From: Arabidopsis thaliana
Lineage: Eukaryota > Streptophyta > Magnoliopsida > Brassicales > Brassicaceae
Assembly: GCF_000001735.4 (NCBI RefSeq)
Contig: NC_003074.8
Span: forward strand, 11,036,101 to 11,100,100
Length of the DNA: 64,000 nucleotides
Direction: 5' to 3'
Position 1 is the stretch's first letter. Each line of letters begins with the position of its first letter. The position numbers and the translations under genes are program-made. Shown here piece after piece: positions 11,801 through 23,600 of the stretch. Under the pieces are notes generated by a model. The model did not search any database and was not told where the DNA came from. It saw nothing but the letters and a program-made list of their open reading frames with translations.

Positions 11801-12365
11801 GCTCATCAGCTTCCTCCATAACATTTTCAACTTTTTGCTTATAAAATCTCAAAACCTTGTTGAATTCACCGTCGAGTCGCCTGAAAAACTGAACCTCCAT
11901 CTCCCCTCCTTCCTCAGCTGAGTTAAGAAACGTCGTCGTATAACTCGCTGTCTCGTCTTCATTAATCAAAATGATTTGTTCCTCGTCGTCGTCAAAGAGA
12001 TGATAATGATGATGATTATGATGATGATGATGGCGTTTGCTGCTTAAAGGATTATGATGTTTATGTGATTTCTTAGGAGAACGAGAAGCTCGGTTTGTTA
12101 AACCGCTAAATGCGCGGTAAAGAGAGATTCTTCTCGATAATCCTGGTCCGCCTCCGCCTCCGCCTCCTCCGCCTTCTCCACCGTCTGTTTTAAGAGGTAC
12201 GGTGTCTCCGGTTGAAGGAGGAGGAGGAGGAGGAGGAGGACGTTGTTGTTTTTGTAGGCGATAACGAAGGATCTGTTTGACTATTGATTTAAGAGAACGA
12301 TAATCCATGTAGGCTTCTTTCCATTCTTGGATCATCTGCGTTTCAAATTCTCTTCCAAACTTCAT
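8890..12365 (-). CDS. PHO1;H9: PHO1-family SPX/EXS protein
   Basis: Thirteen exons on the minus strand: 12365-11672, 11597-11339, 11270-11222, 11139-11068, 10993-10864, 10785-10665, 10518-10260, 10169-10065, 9990-9946, 9861-9709, 9600-9322, 9221-9082, 8986-8890. All have GT-AG borders and sum to 2403 nt (800 residues). The N-terminus [20 protein letters not shown] opens an SPX domain (to about residue 330), interrupted by a Pro/Gly/His-rich low-complexity linker. SPX domains bind inositol pyrophosphates. Several membrane segments begin near residue 402, followed by the EXS domain (about 560-760; [11 protein letters not shown], then [17 protein letters not shown]). PHO1 homologues are phosphate exporters of Golgi/endosome or plasma membrane; transport by this member is inferred. 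The collinear position fits At3g29060. Confidence 0.93.
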
Positions 12366-14092
12366 ATTTTCTCTACGGATCTGAATTCTTTTTTTCCCCG
12401 GAAAGATTGGAGTTTCCCGGGAAAATCTAGCAAGAACACAAGAACAAAGAAAATCCTATGTTTCTCCTTTGTAATCTCTAGTCTTTTGAATTTTGGTTTT
12501 GGATTATTGTTTTTTATTTTGGTTCGTAAGAGCTGGATCAAGTTTCTTTTTCTGGTAATCAAAGACTATATATGTATGTGTGTGTATCAAGATTTATTTA
12601 TTTGGTAGAAAGAAAATTATAACGAGAAATAAAAGAAAAATAGAGCTATTTTGTGCATTTTCATTTTTTATTTTTGTCGACATCTTTATTAGATTAACTC
12701 AAATGATCCAGCACAGAAATATTGTTTATATATGTAATAAAATGCGGTTGAATACGAATGCATTTTCCTTTCATATAAAAAATCTCATGCAAATAATAGG
12801 AAAAACAAAACAAAACAAATCTTGTAACATATATATAAACGGAAAAAAATACTAAATTCGGATCTTTGTCTTTTTGTATCCATCTACATTAAGTGGATTT
12901 AGGGAAATACGAATCATAATGGATTGCAATATAAACTTGTAAATCCATATATCCATAAGTCTAGTGTTAAAAAATTCATGATCTGGTGCCATAAACGTAT
13001 GCAACTATACATTTTCAAAATTCATACTATTAAAAGAATATGGGAACTACTTTATTTTCATGTCTTTCATAATATAGTTATGAAATTTAAATTGACATGA
13101 ACAACACATTAAAGTCCCGATAACGCGTTATATATTAAAGCGTTGATGAAAATAGCTGTGCACGCATGCTAAGGACAAATATGAAAATAGTATTTATATG
13201 CATTTCCAAACGCCAAATATTTCTATATCTGCTTTAAAAAACAAAACAAAACTATGGCGGTCTAATTCTTTTGAAAAACATATATTATGTGTGTTTGAAT
13301 TCGAATAGTTATACAATTGTTACAGACTATAGATGATACATGTGTTCGTCATTTAATAGATTGTTATTCAATTATTGAATCGTTCATTATTTTCATTTTA
13401 GGATACGGATGGATGGTTGGACCTAAAATAGTCATAAATTTAAATGGATTTTGTGCAAAAAAACTCAAACTCATCCATTTTTGTAATTTTATCATTTACC
13501 TCCAAAAAATGTTACATAATCATATGAAGTCGAAAATAATACTCAATATAGCCTTTTTTTTGTTATTGTCAAATTTTAAAATTTTGATAAATCAAATCGA
13601 AGCCCTCGAGATGAGGAGTTCAAAAATATCTTTAAAATTTTCAAAAACAAATATATGTGATCGTGAAAATATTTATAATATATATAAAATTGTAAAAATG
13701 GATTATATTGCATATTATTTTGGAATTCGTATAATAATTTTGCATTTTTTTGACGGATAAAATTATAAAAATAGTCTACTTTCAAAGTTTTTTTTGGCAC
13801 AAAACCTAATTTAAATCGTTGCATTACTTGTCTCAAATATACTCAAAATCCGTGGACGAGGATTTTCTTCTCTCCTTTTTAGGGCATCAAGTCTTTTTTT
13901 AGATTTTATAACCACAAGTGTAAGTGGTAATCTCTTTGACCTTTTTAGCAAACTAAACTTAAACTCATCAGTTCCTTCTTACACGGAAGCATGTAAAACA
14001 AAACCAAAAACAAGACTTAATATTATTTTGTCTTTTTTCTTTTAACAAATCCCAACTTTTTCCTTGTTGTTTGTTGTTGCTGAAACTAGAAG
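12366..14092. other. Intergenic region between divergent genes
   Basis: It contains the promoter and leader of the PHO1-type gene (near 12366-12600) and of the p24 gene (near 13850-14092). The middle is very A+T-rich. The frames at 13317-13760 and 13576-13836 overlap on opposite strands and show no domain. Confidence 0.6.
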
Positions 14093-15053
14093 ATGGATTT
14101 GCTACCATCAAGATATAAGATTCACAAGACAAAGTTAAGATGGATCTTAACAATGATGACGATGATGATGATGATGGTGATGAGAAGAGGAGAATCAATG
14201 AGATTAGATATGGAATCAGGTAACACAAAATGTATCTCCGATGACATCAAAACAAATTACATGACCGTTGGGACTTATTCCATCGTCAATCCCAACGAAG
14301 GCCACCATCTTCCTCCTTCTCACAAACTCTTCGTCACTGTAAGCATTAACTATGAATCTATGACAAATAATCTATGAATCGTTTGGTTGAGTATCACATT
14401 TTATGTACTTCTCTTTATAGGTGTCATCTCCTAAAGGGAAAAGCCATCATCATGCAGAGAATGTAGAGTCCGGGAAATTCGTGTTCACGGCAGAAGAAAC
14501 CGGCGATTACATGACGTGTTTTGTGGCTCCAGGTTATAGACCTACCGCAAAATTCGCGGTTGATTTCGAGTGGAAAAGCGGTGTAGAGGCTAAAGATTGG
14601 ACCACTATAGCCAAGAGAGGCCAAATAACCGTAAAAATTATATGTTACCTAACTATAGTTATTTTTTTGCATATCATAAAACACATACTATATCTCTAAA
14701 CCGTATTATCTATATGTATAACTTAGTTCTAGTCTATAATGTGGTATGTTTATTCTCAGATGCTAGAGGTGGAGGTGAGGAAACTACTCGACGTGACAGA
14801 AACTATACATGAAGAAATGTTTCAGCTCATAGAGAGGTACAATTTAATCAAACTTAGTAATAGAAAAGCAATTCGATGTTTAAAACGGGTAATTTGAAAT
14901 TGTAACAGGGAAAGGGAAATGCAAGAGTTAAACCGATCAACGAATTCAAGAATGGCAGCTCTCAGTTTACTGTCGTTCGTGGTAACAATGTCGGTCGCGG
15001 GTTTACAACTACGGCACCTCAAGTCATTCTTGGAGAGGAAGAAGCTCCTCTGA
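14093..15053 (+). CDS. p24delta11: p24 family ER-Golgi cargo receptor (delta subfamily)
   Basis: Four exons, 14093-14338, 14421-14630, 14760-14836, 14909-15053, all GT-AG, give 678 nt (225 residues). A Met-rich hydrophobic signal segment (TMMTMMMMMVM) is followed by a luminal GOLD domain: CISDDIKTNYMTVG, later TGDYMTCFVAPGY with the paired cysteine. Then come a coiled-coil-like stretch (MLEVEVRKLLDVTETIHEEM), one membrane span (about residues 195-215), and a short cytosolic tail ending ERKKLL, which carries the dilysine-type COPI signal of p24 proteins. p24 proteins cycle between ER and Golgi and help sort GPI-anchored proteins and the HDEL receptor. Family membership is firm; the delta11 name rests on recalled position (At3g29070). 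The long methionine run in the signal peptide is unusual. Confidence 0.93.
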
Positions 15054-15544
15054 TCAAGCTTGTTGCTGCGGTTACATTTAACAGATTTTGATGTTTTCTG
15101 TTTAGCTTCTTATACTTACTTAACCAATCAATAGTCTTCATCTTGAATTTTGAGAAACTTAAATAGCAAATTTTGCTTTAGACCAAACTCAAGATCATAT
15201 ATAAAATAGCAAGTTTTGTTCTCTGTATTTTGGACCGTTTATGAGCTGTTCCCGTAGAAAACTTAACCCGTGAATTCAAACGGCTGAGTAAACCCCGCCA
15301 AACCCGTAGGTCATTTACGGGTCATAAAGTAGTAGGCGGATTCGTTAAACCAAAGGACATCACTAGAAGACACACTTAACATATATGACTTATGAAGATC
15401 TCACTAAAGTTAGCAAAAACACGAAGCAAAAACACAAAGCAAAAACAAAACAACAATTGACATAAACGTAGAGAGCAGTGTGCTTAGGTTGTTATTGTTA
15501 CTTATTTAGTCATAAGAATGCAAATCCCAAATCATAAAGCTTTT
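15054..15544. other. Shared 3' region of two convergent genes
   Basis: Lies between the p24 stop (15053) and the stop of the minus-strand Lys/Asp-rich gene (15545). No gene; an A-rich stretch with repeated 'AAGCAAAAACACAAAGCAAA' wording near 15422-15446. Confidence 0.6.
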
Positions 15545-16529
15545 TTAGTCATGTCCCTTGTGGTGCTTATCCTTCTTCTTCTTCTTCTCATCATCATCAT
15601 CACGATGATCCTTCTTCTTCTTCTTCTCATCATCATCATTATCATAGTGCTTCTTCTTCTTCTTATCCTCATCATCATGATACTCCTTCTTCTTCTTCTT
15701 CTCATCATCATCATCATTGTAATTATGCTTCTTCTTCTTCTCATCATCATCATCATTATAATGCTTCTTCTTCTTCTTCTCATCATCATCATTATAGTCT
15801 TTCTTCTTCTTCTTCTTCTCATCATAATCATCATCATCATGATGCTCCTTGTACTGCTCTTTCTTCTTCTTCTTCTTAAACTCATCATCTTCAGAGTTAT
15901 TACCATCTTTCTTCTTATCCTTCTTCTTCTCCTTCTCCTTCTTCTTACTCTTCTCATCTCCATCATCATAATCCTTACCACTCTACAACATTTAAACCAC
16001 CATTTCTTCAAAACTCATCCAAAACCATTTCAATTCAACAAAACCTAAGTTTCAGTTTCAATTTAAAATTTCTCAAACTTACATGTTTTTTGTGACCATC
16101 GTCACCATCATCCTCGTGACCGCCATAGCTAGGCTTCACGTAATCGCTCTCAATTCTTCCACCATAGCCAGATCCATGCTCCGATTCAGTTTTCCGGCCA
16201 TACTCAACCTCCGTTCTCCCTCCATATCCAGAATTAGGTTTCCGGCCAAAATCAGATCCAGATCCAACGGGTCCGGGTCGTGCATAGCTACTGTACTCGG
16301 TTTTAAGAGCTTGGTCGTCATAAGCAGAAGAATCGTGGTTAGAAGAGAAATTAGGTCGCTGATACTCAAAGGCGTCGCCGGAGAGAGAGGAGAGAGGGTA
16401 ACAAGTCTCGTCGGACGGTGGAATTGAACGGCCGTATGTCACGGTGATGTCGTAGCCTCCACTATAAGGCATCGGATCGTATTCGGTGAAATCGTCGACG
16501 TCATTGTCGTCGTTGGTGTAATACGGCAT
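15545..16529 (-). CDS. Glycine/tyrosine-rich N-terminus plus Lys/Asp block-repeat protein
   Basis: Two exons on the minus strand, 16529-16083 and 15982-15545, with a GT-AG intron, give 885 nt (294 residues). Exon 1 begins MPYYTNDDNDVDDFTEYDPM and is rich in Gly, Tyr, Ser and Asp, with SGYGGR-type repeats and no signal peptide. Exon 2 is a run of alternating acidic and basic blocks of the type DDDDEKKKKKHYN, repeated about eight times, ending KHHKGHD. The protein is predicted to be highly charged, hydrophilic and disordered. Recalled position is At3g29075, annotated only as a glycine-rich protein; function unknown. The block repeat makes open frames on both strands, including a 176-codon Leu/Ile frame on the plus strand, which I treat as an artefact. 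A G-box/ABRE lies about 120 bases upstream. Confidence 0.87.
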
Positions 16530-18030
16530 CGTTTTTGGAGTCTTCTTCTTCTTCTTTCTGATTCTTTTTTTGGATCTCTCAAGAAATGAAGATTGTGAGC
16601 TTCCTCTGTTTACATGGCGACTACTACGTACGAAAAGTCAAGGGGTGACACGTGGCTTTTATCTTTATTGTCTAAGTCAAAAGTAATGTTTATTGAATCC
16701 AAACTTAAAAAGAGTATATTGGCTGGGAGATAGAATTAAAAGAAAACAAGGTAATAGCACAGATTAAATGATGCTATTTGATTTGATTATTAATAAAATA
16801 TCTACTATTTGATTACTTTATTAAGAATTTCACTATATTTGAAAGTTACATAGTTATCGTGGTTGGTTCATGATATATCTTAAATAGTTAAATACAATAT
16901 CAAACTCATCAATACTATTATTTGAGAAGTACGTTTAATGAGGTGTGCATGAAATTAGATGAAATAACAACTTTGTTATTTGGTTAAAAAAATTATTTCA
17001 TGAAAAAATCTGTTTAGAAGCACGCGGATCCTTTTTATCCGATTTTTAAAAGTCGGATACTCGCGTCTAATCCTGGCCATTAAATTGAATTGTTATTAGC
17101 CGTTAGATTTTGTAGTTTTATTTTGAATTATCATACATTTTAAATACGATCCTCATTTTTAAATAACTACTTTTACGGTAAAAGCTAAACATTCTCCTAT
17201 AATTATGAGATTCATCTTATTCACTAAACTTGAATTCCACGAAAAAATATTTTGCGCATATTTTTTGACATAAGAAAATATTCTTATAAATACAGGATAC
17301 AAGTTTATGTTTAGACTAAAGCTACCCATGCCAAGTTCATGAAATACAATCTACTATAACATTGTCAAATATGTCGATAGCATAGATGTTTCAAGCTATA
17401 AGTCCTGAAAGCTATAAGTCTGTAGGTAAACCACTGCATCGTTAGTCATCGATAAGATAAGTTAGTTTACATTTTATCATGAGATTACATATACTTGCAT
17501 TGGACATGTTGAAAACAAATTTCAATTGTTTACGGTTGCACTATATGGCACTTTAAACAAAAATTTATTCAATTGAGGCACTTTCCAAGCAGTATGCATT
17601 TTACCATTTTTTGAAGGAAAATTAGACCTTTATACCCCTTACCAGAGAAACATTAACTAACCGGATGGATGTCATCAACTTTTTTCTACCAAACAATAGA
17701 AAAACAAACTAGTTTAGTTATGTAGTTTTTAATATAAACCATTGGATGGAAAAAATAAATATTAAAATCTATCGTTAAGAATAAATAAATAAATGGAATT
17801 ATTATTTTTATGTTATCATATCTGATGAGAAAAAAGTGGATCTCTTGATCAATTAGAACGACATTCGACGATCTGTTCCTCCTATCCTCTCTGATTTACC
17901 TTGATCATTGTCTTTCTTTCCATGAAAATCGTACCTCCTGAAATCCATCGTTGCTTAAAAAAGAAGCAGACAGATGTTAGAGAAAGAGATTCATGCATTA
18001 TGTTCATCTATCAAGCTTATCCGGTTATCG
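16530..18030. other. Intergenic: promoter of the Lys/Asp gene, then anonymous A+T-rich DNA
   Basis: The first 200 bases upstream of 16529 are the likely promoter. Beyond that I see no gene. A short tandem 'AAGCTATAAGTC(C)TG' occurs at about 17395-17422. Confidence 0.5.
16649..16656. promoter_or_regulatory. G-box / ABRE core CACGTGGC
   Basis: ACACGTGGC at 16648-16656 is a strong bZIP (ABF/AREB) site. It lies about 120 bases upstream of the start of the Lys/Asp-rich gene (minus strand). Hydrophilic repeat proteins with ABREs are often stress-induced; for this gene that is inference. Confidence 0.5.
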
Positions 18031-18625
18031 TTAAAATATTTACAAGAGATTTTAAAGGGTTTTAAAAGATTTACAATGGTTTTTTAAAGATTTTTAAAGG
18101 GTTTATTAAAGTGTTTTAAAAGATTTACAAGGGATTTTAAAAGGGTTTTAAAATACTTGCAAGGGATTTTAAAGGGTTTTAAAAGATTTATAAACGTTTT
18201 TTTAAATATTTTTTAAGGATTTTAAAGGCGATTAACTTGAAGACCCCTCTAGTGGAAATCCATGGTCCTCTTCTAGATATTTTTGAGGCGACTAAGCGTT
18301 GTATTTCCTTTAAGTGTATCCATATCCCGAGATCAGCAAATGTTCTAGCTGATTCTTTAGCTAAGGAAGCTTTAGCTTTGTATTCCCATAACTTTTAATC
18401 TAATGAAAGTTTGTTTGACAAAAAAAAAAGGTTTAAAAGTATTTTAAAAGACGTACAAGGGTTTTTAAAAGATTTTTAAAGAGTTTACAAGAAGACCCTT
18501 TAAAAACTCTTGTAAATCTTTTTAAACCCTTTTAAAATCCCTTGTAAATATTTTAAAATCCTTTTAAAATCCCTTGTAAATCTATTTCCCACCAAAAAGA
18601 ATTTACAAGGATTTTTAAAAGGTTT
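18031..18625. repeat. Minisatellite of ~30-bp 'TTTACAAGGGATTTTAAAGGG' units, with an internal flip
   Basis: Degenerate units such as TTTACAAGGGATTTTAAAGG recur from about 18040 to 18240 and from about 18430 to 18490. From about 18494 to 18580 the same unit appears as its reverse complement (TAAAATCCCTTGTAAAT). The array therefore changes orientation and can fold on itself. It is interrupted by a LINE 3' fragment (18238-18430). Confidence 0.8.
18238..18430 (+). mobile_element. 5'-truncated LINE 3' end (RNase H terminus)
   Basis: The plus-strand translation ends ...IHIPRSANVLADSLAKEA... and then LYSHNF-stop, the characteristic C-terminus of the RNase H-like domain of plant L1-type LINEs. A 3' tail of 'GTTTGTTTGAC' and about nine A residues follows (to 18429). 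It sits inside the minisatellite. I found no clear target duplication because the flanks are repetitive. Confidence 0.8.
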
Positions 18626-18679
18626 TTTTTTGTTGAGAAAAAATTTGTTACGAAAAAAAATTTGGTTGGGAATTTTTTT

Positions 18680-18742
18680 TTTTGGCGGAATTTTTTTTTT
18701 GGCGGGAAAAATAAATTTCGGCGCCAAAAAATGGGCGGGAAT
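18680..18742. promoter_or_regulatory. Cluster of E2F-like sites
   Basis: TTTGGCGG at 18681-18688, TTTGGCGGGAAA at about 18698-18709, GGCGCCAAAA at about 18720-18729 and GGGCGGGAA at 18733-18741 all fit or approach the E2F consensus TTTSSCGS. They lie about 100 bases left of the chromovirus insertion. There is no adjacent gene they obviously control. Confidence 0.5.
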
Positions 18743-18839
18743 ATTTCAGTTTCCAATTACATGTTCCTATTAGATGAGGGTAATTTGGTCATTCTGTTCA
18801 AGAGAATGGGTATTTTTAAAAATGGACAACATAAAAGAG

Positions 18840-19797
18840 TGTAACGCCCGTGAACCGGAAAATCGGTTAGGGTTTGTTTTTTAAATCATCCGGTTTAATT
18901 GGTTGGGTTAATTGGAAACCCTAAAGTGTGCCTATAAAAGAAGGAAACTCGAAATTAGGGCTTTGGTTAGCCACTTTTCGTTTTATAAAGGAGAAAAAGA
19001 GAGAAAAGGAGAAGGAGCAGAATCGTTAGGGTTTGGGAGAAATCAGTTTCGTCATATCAAATCGTGGTAAAAGGTAACGAAATTTGGTAGAGTTATTCCC
19101 AAGTCCTTTATCGTTATTCTCCAGTTTACAGAATTGGATTTGGATTAAAATTGGTTGAGTTATTCGCAGTTTCGTGAGACACGTTTTCTCATACGCGAAT
19201 TAGGACCAGCGGAGATTGAAACTGAGATCGTGGTCTCGTCTGTTTTCCGATCGGCACGAGATTTTGTGGGCAGCTTTGTGATGTCTGCAGCTAGGATTTC
19301 ACCAGAGCGATTGAATAGTTAACGGACGTTTCTGGACTGTTTCAGACGTAAGGAGAGTCTCTCCTGGGTTTAATTGCTATTAGAATCAATTTGTTAAGGT
19401 GAGTGCGTGACCATGAGCTTATCTGAGCGATTGGGTTGTGTGATTTGTTTTGTGTGATGATATGTAGGTGTGGTGAATGTGTTTTGGGTGAATTGTTCAA
19501 TGACTGGTTTGTTTGTATTGTATTCGTGATTATACCTTTTTATTTGCTTGTGTGTATAGCTCGTAGATGGGAGGATCGCCTCACTAAGTATTTATGATAA
19601 TACTTACGCATCTCATTGTGTTGTTGATGCAGGTAAAGATAAAGTGTGATTGTGGAATCATGGCAAGGAAGAGAGGATGATCTAGGAACTCGTTTGTTTT
19701 ATGTTTGGTGTTTTTGGTTATTGGAACCCGGTTAGGATTGTCAGTTATTCTTGGTTTTGTTGATCGAATTATTTATTTATTCATAAAATAGTATTTC
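18840..19797 (+). repeat. Left LTR, inverted and truncated
   Basis: 958 bases colinear with the first 958 bases of the right LTR, but in plus orientation. Homology stops abruptly after ATAGTATTTC at 19797, where the right LTR continues for another 101 bases. The few differences seen near the start include GGG/GGA and AAAGTG/AGAGTG. No length difference is apparent. Confidence 0.92.
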
Positions 19798-20627
19798 CGC
19801 ACTCCTTCCAACCAGACCCCCTCTAGGTCTCTCTATCCAGTCGATATACTCACGATTTACTAGTCATTGTTGCTCACAACTCACTCTCCACTCTCAGACT
19901 GCAATCTTTGAGCATAAACCGTCACTCTCAGGCCTCGGCCTACGGTATCTCGGGTATCACACATATTATCTTCCCCACTCAAAGTCAAACCCTGAGTTGT
20001 GTCGGCTCACTCTCAGCCACAAAGTCATCGAGTTACGACACTTGGAGAAAATAATACCACAAAACTCGCTCTCGGGTCGTCACCCTAAAGCGTGCTCTCG
20101 GATCGTCACCCGAAGCCACGGTACCCCTCGTACTCTAAAGACACCATGTCCCTCGAGTTACCGGTACCTCAGGAGCATACCCCGCTCCTCACGAGTCGTT
20201 GGGACCCTCATGTCCCTCGAGCAACAATACTAAACGCTTCCGAGCATATCTCTAGACGCTTCCGAGCAACAATATCGCGTAAGACACCTCTATGCCTCAC
20301 CATCCATCATATCCCCTCGAGAACATCCTTATGACCAACTCCCAGCCATCTCGTAAACACACCTTTCTCTTAGGTTGTTTACTCAAACTTTCCAAAAATA
20401 GACAAGTCCTTTCTAGGAAACTTTCCATTTTTGGAAACCGCACAACACATTCTTAAATAAGACAACTCAAGTCAAATCCAAGAAAAAAAATACTCATCTT
20501 ATTAATCATCAACTGTCATGATCGTTACAACTCCAAACGAATATACAAATGAAAGAGAAATAACAACAACAACTCAAAAGCTCAAAAACTCAACAACACT
20601 GAAACTGGAAACCAAGGAAAGGCAAAC
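19798..20627 (-). other. Chromovirus 3' non-coding region
   Basis: Lies downstream of the pol stop on the element's strand. It contains short internal duplications, such as 'CTCTCGGATCGTCACC'-like units near 20070-20115, 'ATGTCCCTCGAG' at about 20145 and 20210, and 'CGCTTCCGAGCA' at about 20236 and 20260. No polypurine tract next to a correctly oriented 3' LTR is present, because the LTR here is flipped. Confidence 0.7.
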
Positions 20628-23600
20628 TCATGCAGCAACCTGCTTCTCGAACCACTTCTTGAACCTTGCCTTCATCCTCGCCTCTGGCTCCCAAGTCTCC
20701 TCTGTCACACTATCGCAGTACCACAGGACTTTGATCAAAGGAATCTTCTTCCGCCGAAGTTCCTTGATCCTCCTCTCGAGAACCCTCACTGGTCTCGCCT
20801 CCAAAGTCATGTTGGGCTGAAGATCCTCTGGAATCTTAGCCAACACCTCATCATCCTTGTGAAGACACTTCCTCAGCATCGACACATGAAACACCTTGTG
20901 AAACGCACGCATAACATCAGGCAACTCTAACATGTATGCCACTGGTCCCACCCTCTCAACAATCCTGAACGGACCCATGTACCTCAGACTCAATTTAGTC
21001 TCTGAGATAGACTTGTTCGGACCTCGCAACATGGCCATCTTAAGATACACTTTGTCCCCAACCTCAAATTCAAGCTCTCTCCTCCTCTTGTCAGCATAAC
21101 TCCGCTGTCGATCCTGAGCTTCCTTCATGTTCAGCTTAAGAACCCGGATCCTCTCCGTGGTCTCCTGAACATAATCTGCACCATATATGCTCCTCTCCCC
21201 CACTTGGGTCCAGCATAACGGTGTCCTGCATGGCCTCCCGTACAACGCTTCAAAAGGAGCCATCCCAATACTCGCCTGATAGCTATTGTTATAAGCAAAC
21301 TCTACCAGACTCAAGTGATCCGCCCAATGACCTCCCCAATCCAAGACACACATCCGCAACATATCCTCAAGCGTCTGAATAGTCCTCTCAGATTGCCCAT
21401 CTGTCTGTGGATGATAAGCCGTGCTCATCTGCACCTTAGTACCCATCTCTGCCTGAAAGGCTCTCCAAAATGCAGAAGTAAACTTGGAATCCCTGTCTGA
21501 CACAATACTCACAGGTACTCCATGCAACTTCACGATCTCGCTCACATATTTCTTAGCCAACACCGCCGCTCCATCGGTTTTTCTGATGGCCAGAAAATGT
21601 GCTGACTTAGTCAGACGGTCCACGATCACCCAAATAGCATCTTTGGTTCGCGACACAGGCAACCCAACCACAAAATCCATCGTGATAAAATCCCACTTCC
21701 ACTCAGGAATGGGTAAACTCTGCAACATGCCACCTGGCACCTGATGCTCAGCCTTAACTAACTGGCAAACATCGCACTCTTCAACCCAATTAGCTACATC
21801 CCTCTTCATCCCGACCCACTGATAGTACCGCTTGAGGTCTCGGTACATCTTAGTCGCTTCTGGATGAATGGAAAACATGCTCGCATGAGCCTCACTCAAG
21901 ATCTCCCGTCGCAACTCCTCATCCTTAGGCACACAAACTCGCCCATGCACAAGGATAGTCCCATTAGCTGCAAACTGATACTCAGAGCCCTCTACCTTAG
22001 AAGCCGCAATTAACCCCTCATCCTTCTCCTGAGCCAACCGAACTCTAGTCAGAAGATCTGCTCGATCCACAACTTCCAATCCCAATGGCTCTCGTGCCAC
22101 AGCACACAACCGCAAAGCACCAATCTCACTCACCAAGGCCTCAACACTCTGCCCTGGAGCCGCGCCCACGCGCTTACGGCTCAACGCGTCTGCAACCTAA
22201 TTAGCCTTACCAGGATGGTAAGCTATCTCCAGATCATAATCAGTCATCAACTCCATCCATCGCCTCTGCCTCAGGTTCAGCTCTGGCTGAGTGAAGATAT
22301 ACTTTAAACTCTTATGATCCGTGAACACCTGCACTTTCCCGCCATAAAGATAAGACCTCCAAATTTTCAAGGCAAAGATTACTGCAGCCATCTCCAAATC
22401 GTGAGTAGGATAGTTGCCCACATGCTTCCTCAACTGTCGTGATGCATAGGCAATAACCTTCCCACGCTGCATTAGAACACAACCCAAACCAACTCCCGAG
22501 GCATCAGTATACACCATGTAAGGCTCTCCATGCTCTGGCAATGCTAACACTGGTGTACTCGTCAACATCTCCTTCAGGCTCACGAAACCCTCCTCGCACT
22601 CCGGTGACCACACAAAAGGAACATCCTTCCCTGTCAGCTTAGTCATCGGCTGTGCCATACTCGCAAACCCTTTGACGAACCTCCTGTAATACCCTGCCAA
22701 CCCAAGAATACTCCTGATCTCAGTGGCATTCGTCGGTCTAGGCCAATCTCTGATAGCCTCAATCTTCTCTAGATCCACTGAAACTCCCTCTGCAGAAACA
22801 ATGTGACCCAGAAAACCCATCTCTCTCTGCCAGAAACTGCACTTACTCAACTTAGCGAACAACTTCTGCTCCCGTAGCTTCTCCATCACTCTCCTCAGAT
22901 GTACCTCATGCTCCTCAGGACTCTTAGAATACACCAGAATGTCATCAATAAAGATGATCACAAACTCATCCAAAAACTCCTGGAACACGCTGTTCATCAA
23001 CCTTATGAACGCTGCAGGTGTATTAGTCAACCCGAAAGGCATCACCACGAACTCAAAATGTCAATATCTCGTCCTGAAAGCAGTCTTGCGAACATCTGCC
23101 TCCGCTATCGGGATCTGGTGATAACCCGACGTCAAATCAATTTTGGAGAAACAAGTAGCACCCCTCAACTAGTCCAACAACTCATCGATCCTTGGCAAAG
23201 GGTACTTGTTCTTCATAGTGACCCGGTTTAACCCCCGGTAGTCAATACATAAGAGGAAACTCCCGTCATTCTTCTTCACAAATAACACCGGCGCTCCCCA
23301 AGGTGAAGTACTAGGACGAATGAATCCCTTACCCAACAAATCCTCTACCTGCTTCTTTAGCTCTGCCATCTCTGCTGGAGCCATCCTGTAGGGTGCCTTA
23401 GACAACGGCGCTGTCCCTGGTTCCAACTCAATCGTGAAAGGATCAGACCGTGATGGTGGTAATCCCTGCAACGATTGAAACACATCCTCGAACTCCTGAA
23501 TAACCCGAATGTCGCTCACTGCTACCTGCCCCACAGACTCCGGCATAGATATCGTCACCAGGTAAGCCTCGCATCCCTTCTCGATCATTTTCTCTGTCTG

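Noticed and set aside
15518-16048. 176-codon plus-strand open frame of Leu/Ile
   Set aside because: It is the antisense of the Lys/Asp block repeat of the minus-strand gene; its composition is implausible for a protein and it has no domain.
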